From Actinobacillus ureae ATCC 25976 (lineage in GTDB: Bacteria > Pseudomonadota > Gammaproteobacteria > Enterobacterales > Pasteurellaceae): a stretch of 49,347 nt of DNA. The DNA lies in NCBI RefSeq assembly GCF_000188255.1, contig NZ_GL831080.1:704026-753372 (forward strand), written 5' to 3'. The notes below the pieces were generated by a model. It was not told the DNA's origin and ran no database searches. It saw only the letters and a program-made list of their open reading frames with translations. Position numbers and translations under genes: made by a program. The first letter of the stretch is position 1; each line of letters opens with the position of its first letter. Positions 28,700 to 36,154 of the stretch are shown here, one piece after another.

Positions 28700-29575
28700 A
28701 TGAAGAATTTTAGAGACTATACTGCAGATGAACGTAGAAATTATATAACTTTATCTAGTGGTGAATATTATCCTGACATCTTAGTTGATGCTTGTAATCT
28801 ATATACTCCTGTACTTGAAACCTTTTCTCGATTATTAAAAACCTCAGAAAGTTCAAAAGCATTATTATTAAATATATCTAATACTCAAAATCAATGGATG
28901 CGTATTCAACTTTGCAGAGTGTTTAGAAAATATGTATCTCCCGAAACTCCTGTAGAGATGCTTAAAAAGAAAAATCAGGCTAGTAAAATTTGTAATGATT
29001 TTGGTGATGGATTTAGACCAATTCCACTAGTGCAAAAGAAATTTGATTCAAGACCTTTACCTGATGAGGCATTATGTGCCGTTCTTTGGGAATATAAAGA
29101 TCGAGGAAAAAAAGGATATGATTTAACAGATAAATTTTTTGATTTAATCCAAATAAAGTTTCCTGATTTGTTAATTTGGGGGCCTCGCGGAGCAGGTAGT
29201 GATGTCCAAGCTATAGATCTTTGGAATGATTATCCAAATAATAGTAGACCGCTTGATTTTGTTATTTCTTCACAAGATAAAAAAATTATTTATGCTGTTG
29301 GGTTAGCTAGATATGATGGTGACCGTGGCGGAGCTCAAGAAGATGACAGAACTGGGGGATATAAAAATTGCTCAGATGAAATTTTAGAATATATAAAATC
29401 TAACAATTTGAAAACAAAAATTATTTTTTTAAATGATGGACCGGGATTATTATTAGGCTCAATGTGGGAAGATTATTCTAAAATAGAGGAAAGACATCCT
29501 AATAATGTTAAAGTAATTACTCTCCGAATGCTAGATGATAGATTGTCGGAATCTTGGTTGAAAGGGGAAGATTAA
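28700..29575 (+). CDS. Putative type II restriction endonuclease
   Basis: Protein of 291 residues encoded immediately before a DNA methyltransferase; I do not recognise its family with certainty. It is assigned as the restriction partner by position and by its mixed alpha/beta make-up. The segment RPLDFVISSQDKKIIYAVG (about 183-201) resembles the PD-(D/E)xK core, though the last element is not a clean ExK, and is followed by an acidic Gly-rich stretch (GDRGGAQEDDRTGG, about 207-220). ATG 28700 follows TAGGGGAAC; an adjoining TTG at 28697 is less likely. The gene is strikingly AT-rich compared with its neighbours. It appears intact. It ends two bases before the methyltransferase ATG. Confidence 0.65.
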   Translation: MKNFRDYTADERRNYITLSSGEYYPDILVDACNLYTPVLETFSRLLKTSESSKALLLNISNTQNQWMRIQLCRVFRKYVSPETPVEMLKKKNQASKICNDFGDGFRPIPLVQKKFDSRPLPDEALCAVLWEYKDRGKKGYDLTDKFFDLIQIKFPDLLIWGPRGAGSDVQAIDLWNDYPNNSRPLDFVISSQDKKIIYAVGLARYDGDRGGAQEDDRTGGYKNCSDEILEYIKSNNLKTKIIFLNDGPGLLLGSMWEDYSKIEERHPNNVKVITLRMLDDRLSESWLKGED

Positions 29576-29577
29576 TA

Positions 29578-30824
29578 ATGGCTGTAGGAATACCATCTAA
29601 TAAAAAAATAAACGTAAAAAACAACCAATTACTATTATATATAATGGGAAAAAAGAAGAATCTGAAATTCTTAATTTTGATTATAAAGAATTTCATGTGA
29701 TAGATGATAATGATGTCAATAATCAAAATAAACTATTCTTTGGTGATAACTTAGATAGTATGCAATATCTATTAAATAATGGATACAGTGGCAAAATTAA
29801 TCTTATTTATATTGACCCACCATATGCAACATCACACAACTTTAAAAATAAAGACCAGCAACATGCGTATAGTGACACATTAGAAGGTGCTGAATTTGTT
29901 GAGTTTTTAAGAGAAAGATTAATTTTGATGAGGGAATTATTAGCTTCTAATGGATCTATTTATCTTCATTTAGATAGCAATATGGCCTTTACTATGAAGT
30001 TAATAATGGATGAAATTTTTGGTGAAAAGAATTGTAGAGCTTTTATTACAAGGAAAAAATGCAGTACCAAAAATTATACAAGAAATACTTTTGGTAATAT
30101 TTCAGATTATATAATGTTCTATACGAAATCTGACAAATATACTTGGCATAGACCATTTGAGCCTTGGGAATTGGAAAAAATGATAGAACAATACCCGTAT
30201 ATTGATAAGCAAGGTAGACGTTATAAGAAAGTACCTATTCATGCTCCCGGAGAAAGAAATGGAGCTACGGGACAGGCTTGGCGTGGTAAGCTTCCACCAA
30301 AAGGAAAACATTGGCAATATACGCCAGATAAGTTGGATGAATTGGATTCAGCTGGAGAAATTTACTGGAGTTCTACAGGAAACCCAAGAAGAATGGTTTT
30401 CTGTAACCCTGATCAAGGTATTCCTATTCAGGATATTTGGCTTAATTATAGAGATTCCATTAATCAAGCACAGAAGACAACAGGTTATCCAACAGAAAAA
30501 AATTTTGATATGTTAAAGCTTATTATTGCATCGTCATCAAATCCAAATGATTTAGTTATGGATTGTTTTTCTGGTAGCGGAACTACATTAGGAGCAGCAT
30601 TTGAATTAAATAGAAATTGGATAGGAATGGATAACAGCTTAGAAAGTATCAAAGCTATATTCAAACGTTTCAGAAATGGGTTAGATGCATATGGGGATTA
30701 TGTAAATCCACAAAAAACTAATCAACAGCATCTAAATTTACTTGAATCATGCGAATTTTCAGTTTTATCTAATATAGAAAACTACCCTGTAGTTAAAGAT
30801 GTCTTAAAAATGAATGGATTTTAG
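29578..30824 (+). CDS. Beta-class DNA methyltransferase (N6-A/N4-C), frameshifted near the start
   Basis: Site-specific DNA methyltransferase. Motif order is DPPY first (IDPPYATS) and the AdoMet motif FSGSGTT near the C-terminus, which is the beta class. ATG 29578 sits two bases after the endonuclease stop with AAAGGGGAAG at the right distance, but its frame ends at 29699. The catalytic frame is -1 to it: after the A7 run at 29602-29608 it reads NKRKKQPITIIYNGKKEESE and continues into LFFGDNLDSM. One more A would fuse them into about 415 residues. As it stands, the enzyme needs slippage at A7 or starts at GTG 29697, which lacks a clear ribosome-binding site; from there it is 375 residues and still has all motifs. 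Confidence 0.8.
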
Positions 30825-30826
30825 TT

Positions 30827-30861
30827 ACTATTGCCTGAAGTGTTTTTCAGGCAATAGTTTT
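30827..30861 (+). terminator. Rho-independent terminator after the methyltransferase
   Basis: Perfect 13-bp stem ACTATTGCCTGAA (30827-30839) / TTCAGGCAATAGT (30846-30858) with a six-base loop, followed by TTT-A-T. Strong; marks the right end of the restriction-modification unit. Confidence 0.88.
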
Positions 30862-31216
30862 ATCCTCCTAACAAAAACGCCCAAACTAATCTGGAGACAA
30901 CTTGAATATAAAATTTTTCATTCTGCCTATGTAGCACAAAATAAATTTCCTTTGTACCAATAGAGTTTGAGTTGTTGGAGATAATTTGGACGGTTAATCA
31001 TAGTAAAATCTTTTTGGTTATACTCTAAATTACTGCAAATTTTACTATTTTATTTTGGTTATAACCATAAAAAGTTTTGATTGTTTGGTTTTTCAGACGG
31101 TATTTTTTGCTCATATATTTTCCAAATAAGAAAAACTCATTTAACTTTCCATTGCTTTTTCATCAAAAATAAATCCCTATAATTAACCGCACTTTAATGA
31201 TTTTAGGGAGCAAAAA
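30862..31216. other. Non-coding gap with a palindrome and a hydrolase promoter region
   Basis: 355 bases without a credible gene. Contents: a perfect 12-bp palindrome TGGTTATAACCA (31056-31067) in an AT-rich setting, preceded by a related half-site TTGGTTATAC near 31014, and copy B of the duplicated upstream block (31114-31182). An exact Hin-type uptake signal (ACCGCACTT, 31186-31194) follows, then the GGGAG ribosome-binding site of the hydrolase gene. No remnant of an oxidoreductase or transposase was recognised. Confidence 0.6.
31114..31182 (+). repeat. Duplicated upstream block, copy B (before the hydrolase)
   Basis: Second copy of the 69-base block at 27352-27420. It ends in CCTATAAT (a consensus -10, 31177-31182) where copy A has CCATAAAA. 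The block lies 35 bases before ATG 31217. See copy A for the shared words. Confidence 0.8.
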
Positions 31217-32074
31217 ATGAAAAAACTCAACATCGCTACTCAATCAGGTACGGTATTGCACGGTGTACTGTTCCCAGCAGAAACTAAAGCGAAAACTATC
31301 GTTATTGCGATTACAGGTATTCACGGTAACTTTTATTCCAATCCGTTTTATTACAACATTGGGGAAACCTTGAGCAAGGCAGGGGTGGATTTTCTTTATG
31401 CACAAACTCGCAATGCGTTCGGCAAAATGCAAGAAGTGAATGCCTTAACCAATGAGCCTGAAATCATCGGTTCGTTTAATGAAGATTTTGTAAAAACCAT
31501 TGAAGATTTGACCGCTTATCTTGATTTTGCCGAACAGCAAGGCTATAAAAATATCGTGCTGGCAGGGCATTCATTGGGAGCGAATAAAGTCATCTATTAT
31601 TTGAGTGAAACGCAAGATCCACGAGTGAGCAAATTTCTGTTACTCAGCCCCGCTAATGTTACCCATTTAACTAATTTTGTTGGCGAGCCTGAGCGTGCCT
31701 ACATTCGCCAAATGGTCGAAAAGGGTCAAGGGCAAAAATTGCTACCTTTTGAGCTATTTGGCTGGTTGCCTGCCACGGCGGATACCGCCTATCAATAGCT
31801 GTATAGCCCGTTGCTGAATAATGTCCACGTGGAAACAGATGGCGATTTTTCTCAAGTGGAAAACATTTCCCATTCGGGAGCTTTGTTAATCGGTACGCTT
31901 GACCGTTTTACTTATGGTGATCCAAGTGGTTTTTTACGCAATATCAATGCTCACTTCACGAATAGCCAAGCAAACGAGCTGATTTTTATCGAAAACACAG
32001 GGCATACTTATCAGCAAAAAGAGCAAGAACTGGCGGATAAAATCCGTGATCTGCTGACAACTTGGGGGATTTAA
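31217..32074 (+). pseudogene. Alpha/beta-hydrolase, interrupted by an amber codon
   Basis: Serine hydrolase of the alpha/beta fold, 285 codons. The nucleophile elbow is GHSLGA with Ser119; an oxyanion-loop segment is ITGIHGNFY. A TAG at 31796-31798 (codon 194) interrupts the frame, which then continues without change in LYSPLLNNVHVETDGDF to TAA 32074. The probable catalytic Asp (GTLDRFTYGDP) and His (ENTGHTYQQ) lie after the stop, so the truncated 193-residue product should be inactive. The stop overlaps the start of the next gene (TAATG), so the cluster was an operon. The substrate is unknown. Confidence 0.85.
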
Positions 32075-32417
32075 TGACATTTCTATTTTTAAAGACGAAT
32101 GTAACGATTTCGCTAGAACAAGAAGCTAAGCTAAAAACCGCTTTCGGCAAGGCGATTGCGTTAGTACCAAATAAATCGGAGGCGGTGTTGATGATGGAAT
32201 TGCAAGACAACGCCCGAATGTGGCTTCGTGGCGGTCAGCCACCAATGGCGTTTATCAAGTTGAGCTTGTTTGCCAACCCACAGCATTTGGGCTATCAAGA
32301 TTGACGGCTATGCTCACTCAACAAGTAGCAGAAATTTTGCCGATTCCGCCCGAAAATGTGTATCTCCAATTTGACGACATTCAGGCGTGGGGCGTGAATG
32401 GGTTTTATCTTGAGTAA
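32074..32417 (+). pseudogene. MIF/tautomerase-like protein, frameshifted
   Basis: Small protein of about 114 residues resembling the macrophage-migration-inhibitory-factor/phenylpyruvate tautomerase family. The first frame gives VTISLEQEAKLKTAFGKAI and GGQPPMAFIKLSLFANPQHLGYQ, then stops at 32304. The second frame carries RLTAMLTQQVAEILPIPPEN and VYLQFDDIQAWGVNGFYL, the expected continuation. Adding one A near 32298 (CAAGA to CAAAGA) would rejoin GYQ to RLTA. The protein starts MTFLF, without the N-terminal Pro that is the catalytic base in MIF tautomerases, so it may not have been a tautomerase even when intact. Confidence 0.78.
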
Positions 32418-32423
32418 CAAAAT

Positions 32424-33218
32424 ATGCTGAAAATAACTGTCTTTACCGATCCGATGATGGGGCTTTCCTACGAAAGCGAGCCGTTCTTACGCCAGTTAGA
32501 AACCTATTTTCCCCATCAACTTCAATTTGCCTATGTAATGGGCGGTTTGGTGCGAAATGTCGCTGACTGGCTACTGCCGAATGGAACCCTAGCCGAATAT
32601 AACGCCCGCCTTGCTCGCATTTACGAGGCGGAACAGGCGATTTCAGGCTTGCCGATTTCAATGCCGAATCTCAATTTATTTACCGCTGAACGCCCTTCGT
32701 CCCTGCCGTTAAATTTAGCATATAAAGCGGTACAGTTGGCGGATAGTTGCAAAGCAGACGCTTTTTTATACCGCTTGCGATACGCCACCATTGTGGAAGT
32801 TCGCCCAACCAATGATTTAAACGAGATTTTAGAGGTTGTGCGAGCGGTTGGCATTGATGAAGCGCTGTTTTTACGCCATTTTCAAGACGGTTCAGTCCAA
32901 GCACAATTAGAACATGATTTTGCGTTGAAAGATCGCTTAGGTGTGCGTGGCTTACCTGCCTATCTGTTTGAATTTGAAGGGAAAAAGCTATTGGCAAATG
33001 GCGTGCTGAATTTCGCTCAATTTACACAAATTATCCGCCAAATTTCAGACGGCAAATTGCAACCCCAAGCCCCAAAATTTACCCCAAAAACGCTCTCGGC
33101 ATTACTCGCTAAGCACCCTGTGATTTCGCTGATTGAGTTGCAATATGCTTTCAATGTTAGTGAAGTAGAAGTGCGGTCAGTTTTGGCGGACTTTGAAAAG
33201 CGTGGGGAAATGGAATAG
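32424..33218 (+). CDS. DsbA-family thioredoxin-fold protein lacking CxxC
   Basis: Cytosolic protein of 264 residues with no signal peptide. The N-terminal beta strand and turn (VFTDPMMGLSYESEP) lie where DsbA/FrnE-type proteins have FTDPxCxWC, but there is no Cys pair. Residues 10-200 fit a thioredoxin fold with helical insert; RGLPAYLFEF near 174-183 is the cis-Pro loop. The last about 55 residues (TLSALLAKHPVISLIELQY onward) look like a winged helix or similar helical domain. It resembles DsbA-like proteins of the YjbH/FrnE group rather than periplasmic DsbA. Intact. An exact Hin-type uptake signal (AAGTGCGGT, 33169-33177) lies in the 3' end. Confidence 0.72.
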   Translation: MLKITVFTDPMMGLSYESEPFLRQLETYFPHQLQFAYVMGGLVRNVADWLLPNGTLAEYNARLARIYEAEQAISGLPISMPNLNLFTAERPSSLPLNLAYKAVQLADSCKADAFLYRLRYATIVEVRPTNDLNEILEVVRAVGIDEALFLRHFQDGSVQAQLEHDFALKDRLGVRGLPAYLFEFEGKKLLANGVLNFAQFTQIIRQISDGKLQPQAPKFTPKTLSALLAKHPVISLIELQYAFNVSEVEVRSVLADFEKRGEME

Positions 33219-33330
33219 TTGAATGGGTGGTTTTTACAGGCATCATTTGTATAGGGGATAAAAAGTTGTATCAGTTTATAAATTTTTAGATAATGCCTAA
33301 ACACTAAATCCATTATTTTAAGGAGTTGTT

Positions 33331-33747
33331 ATGTCCCAATTGGATCTTAATGCCCTAATTACCCGTTTAGAAACGGCAATTAACACCGCAGATGAAAAGT
33401 TATTAAATGAATTAGTCGATGAAACCGCCCCTTTTTACACGCCCGTTTCGCCTGATCCTATTTATGGCGCAACTGGCTTTTTGGCGGTAGTGAATTTAAT
33501 GCGTGCGAGTTTTCCAGATGTGCAATGGAAAAAGGAAGAAACGATTGTTCAAGATCACAAAAGTGCGGTGCGTTGGACTTGTAGCGGCACCCATCAGCAC
33601 GAATTTATGGGCATTCCCGCCACGGGTAAACACTTTTCGATTAGAGTAATGAATTTTTATACATTTAATCCCCAAGGAAAAATCATTAGCGACATTGCAG
33701 CAGAAGGAATGATTGGCATTGTGCGTGCAATTGGGTTGTTATCATAA
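33331..33747 (+). CDS. NTF2-like/SnoaL-like protein
   Basis: Protein of 138 residues with the cone-shaped NTF2/SnoaL-like fold: an N-terminal helix pair (LDLNALITRLETAINTADE), then FYTPVSPDPIYGATGF, FPDVQWKKEETIVQDHKSAV and RWTCSGTHQHEFMGIPATG, as in SnoaL-type ester cyclases and related proteins. No signal peptide. The function is unknown; the family includes cyclases, isomerases and hydrolases. ATG 33331 is preceded by AAGGAG. A Hin-type uptake signal (AAGTGCGGT, 33561-33569) is inside. It lies between the DsbA-like gene and the LysR pseudogene and appears intact. Confidence 0.75.
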   Translation: MSQLDLNALITRLETAINTADEKLLNELVDETAPFYTPVSPDPIYGATGFLAVVNLMRASFPDVQWKKEETIVQDHKSAVRWTCSGTHQHEFMGIPATGKHFSIRVMNFYTFNPQGKIISDIAAEGMIGIVRAIGLLS

Positions 33748-33810
33748 AGTGCAAAATATTTACATATAAGCGGTCATAATTTGTAATTTTTTTGCAAAAG
33801 AGAACACAAA

Positions 33811-34705
33811 ATGGACAGAGTCCAAACCTTGCAAGTTTTTACCCACGTGGTGGAAACAGGTAGTTTTTCTAAAGCGGCAGATCAGCTAAATCTGCACGTT
33901 TCCGCAGTTTCCAAAGCGGTGAAGTATTTGGAAAATCAGCTTGGTTTACGCCTGCTTAACCGCACGACTCGTAGCCTAAAATTAACAGCAGAAGGCGAAG
34001 CCTTTTATGAAAAAGCGCAATTTTTATTAGCCGAGTTAGAGGAAACATTTCAGGATTTATCAGGCGTGAGCCAGCAAGCAAAAGGCAAATTACGTATTGA
34101 AATGCCGACTGTTGTCGCCCCTTTTGTGATTGCTAAATTGCCCGATTTTCAACGCTTGTATCCGGAAATCCAGCTGGTGATCACGGTAAGCGATCAGTTT
34201 GAGTAACTTAGTTAATGACGGTTTAGATTGCACCATTCGCTTAGGCGAGCTGGCTGATGCCAGCTATATCGCTTGCCGTTTAGCCAATGTAGCAATGCAA
34301 ACTTGCGCATCGCCAAACTATCTTGCTCTACATGGCATGCCTGAAACTTTGGCAGATTTAGCACAGCATCACGTTGTACATTATGTTTCAGGCCAGCAGG
34401 GGAAAATTATGCCGTGGAAATTTCTTGGGCAGTCAGAGGAAGTAGAACAATTCAAAAACACCCACGCTACACAAGTAAATGACTCAAACGCTCTATTATT
34501 TACCGCACTTTCAGGGCTTGGCATTGTGCAAATGCCTGATCTGTTACTTCGCCCTTACTTAGCTCGTGGTGAGCTTGTACCGATTTTGACAGAGGTGCAA
34601 ACTCCAACTCGCCCACTTTGGATTATTTACCCTCAACGCCAATTTATTCCAAAGCGTTTAGCGGTGTTTATTGAGTGGCTCATGGCATTAGAATGGAATG
34701 AATAA
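33811..34705 (+). pseudogene. LysR-family transcriptional regulator, frameshifted
   Basis: About 297 residues in total. The first frame (33811-34206) has the LysR winged helix (TLQVFTHVVETGSFSKAAD, then VSAVSKAVKYLE and RLLNRTTRSLKLT) and the beginning of the effector domain. At 34198-34206 the frame meets TAA, and the +1 frame continues NLVNDGLDCTIRLGEL to 34705. One extra base near CAG TTT GAG TAA explains the break: removing it gives QF-SNLVNDGLD. An intact DNA-binding domain without an effector-binding domain could still bind DNA. As the only regulator gene in the cluster it would be the likely controller of the two duplicated upstream blocks. A Hin-type uptake signal is at 34502-34510. 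Confidence 0.88.
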
Positions 34706-34814
34706 TCAGTCGCTCAAACTAATAATTGAGCAGATCATTGCTTTACTTTTTAGCTGAGGCATTTGGTTTAGAAATAGAAAAGAAAAAAGTGCGACACCGC
34801 GCACCTTATGAAGA

Positions 34815-35357
34815 TTAAGCAAACGCTTGTAATTCTGGGTTGATTGGGGTTTCAGCGATATTGTTCACGTAGTTACATAATGTCGCTAAGCTCACGCCTA
34901 AAATCACATCAATCGCATTTTGTTGGTTATAACCGGCAGCAAAGAATTCATTAAGTTGTGCTTCGGTTAATTTTGCTTTTTGTAGCATTACCGCAAGTGT
35001 GAAACGTGCTAACGTATCTAATTTCGGATCTGAAATACGTGCGGTTGCTCGAATTTGATCAACGATTTCTTTTGGTGCGTTTAACGCTTTTAAAGAAATT
35101 TTAGTATGACCGGCAACACAGAATCCGCAACCGTTAACTGCTGCTGCCGTAATTTGTACCACTTCACGCTCAAGCGGTGTTAAGCTGTTACGACCATTAA
35201 TACCACCTACCGTACGATAAGTTTCTAATGCAGTTGGAGCATTAGCTAATACGCCGATTAAATTTGGAATAAAACCGTTGGCTTGTTGGACTGCTTTTAA
35301 TGCTTCTTGTGCTGCTTCCGGTGCGGTTTCAATCGTATGAATTTGAAATTTTGACAT
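34815..35357 (-). CDS. Carboxymuconolactone decarboxylase / AhpD-like protein
   Basis: Protein of 180 residues in the CMD/AhpD superfamily. The redox motif CGFC followed by AGH (about residues 77-83) is the peroxidase signature E..CxxC...H: VNGCGFCVAGHTKISL. It may act as a thiol peroxidase or alkylhydroperoxidase-like enzyme; the physiological partner is not known. Start ATG 35357 follows TAAGGAA. Intact, convergent to the LysR pseudogene and divergent from the maf pseudogene, so it has its own promoter. Confidence 0.85.
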   Translation of the reverse strand: MSKFQIHTIETAPEAAQEALKAVQQANGFIPNLIGVLANAPTALETYRTVGGINGRNSLTPLEREVVQITAAAVNGCGFCVAGHTKISLKALNAPKEIVDQIRATARISDPKLDTLARFTLAVMLQKAKLTEAQLNEFFAAGYNQQNAIDVILGVSLATLCNYVNNIAETPINPELQAFA

Positions 35358-35509
35358 ATTATAAGTTCCTTATAGGGAGTAATCTATTTTGTTGAATGAT
35401 AAAGGTTAAACTCCCTTAAACGCAAAGATTTTTTAACATTTTATGCATATAAATACCTATTTTATATAACAAAAACTTCTATAACGAATGAGAGAAAGGA
35501 TTGACGATA

Positions 35510-36100
35510 ATGAAAAATAAACATATTTACCTTGCATCAAATAGCCCGCGCCGCTGGGAATTGTTACAAAATTTAGGCTTAGATTTGCTTCGTTTATCGA
35601 GTGAAATTGATGAATCGCCGCAAGCAGATGAAAAAGCGGATGAGTATTGCCTACGGATTGCCAAGTAGAAAAACCAAGCGGCACAAGCGGTTAGAATTGC
35701 GGAAAATCTTGCAGAACACCCGATACTTACTGCGGATACAACGGTTTCAATTGACGGCAAAATTCTCGGTAAACCGAAAGATGAACAAGACGCTTTTGCG
35801 ATACTAAAAATGTTATCGGGCAGAACGCACCAAGTATTTACCGCTGTTTACATTAGTTATCAAGGTAAAGAAGTGGAATGTTTACATACCAGTGAGGTGA
35901 GTTTTAGAAGATTAATCGATGCTGAAATTCACCCTTATATTGCGACTGGTGAGCCGATGGATAAAGCCGGTGCTTACGGTATTCAGCAGTTTGGTGGGGT
36001 ATTTGTCGAGAGATTGTCGGGGAGTTTTACCGGTGTGATGGGGTTACCGGTGTTTGAAACTGCCGAATTATTGAAGCAATTTGATTTGCAAATTTTTTAA
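35510..36100 (+). pseudogene. Maf family nucleotide pyrophosphatase (YhdE-like) with amber stop
   Basis: A single frame of 196 codons from ATG 35510 (MKNKHIYLASNSPRRWELLQ, the Maf signature with SPRR) to TAA 36100, interrupted only by TAG at codon 53 (35666-35668; AAG TAG AAA). Downstream of the stop the family motifs continue: TADTTVSIDGKILGKP, ILKMLSGRTHQVFTAV and GEPMDKAGAYGIQ, including the conserved catalytic Asp and Lys. The enzyme class removes pyrophosphate from dTTP/UTP and modified bases. One substitution (for example GAG to TAG) would explain it. Confidence 0.9.
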
Positions 36101-36106
36101 AAAATT

Positions 36107-36150
36107 AGACCGCTTGTAACCTTGAACAGAGCCAACAAGCGGTCTTTTTT
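36107..36150. terminator. Bidirectional terminator built from inverted uptake signals
   Basis: AGACCGCTTGT (36107-36117) pairs perfectly with ACAAGCGGTCT (36135-36145), followed by TTTTT on the plus strand and preceded by an A-rich run (so T-rich on the minus strand). It lies between two converging genes and contains two Apl-type uptake signals. Confidence 0.88.
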
Positions 36151-36154
36151 CGAA

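Noticed and set aside
34711..34733. A terminator downstream of the LysR pseudogene
   Set aside because: There is a short stem (GCTCAA / TTGAGC), but the following sequence lacks a proper T-tract, so I did not list it.
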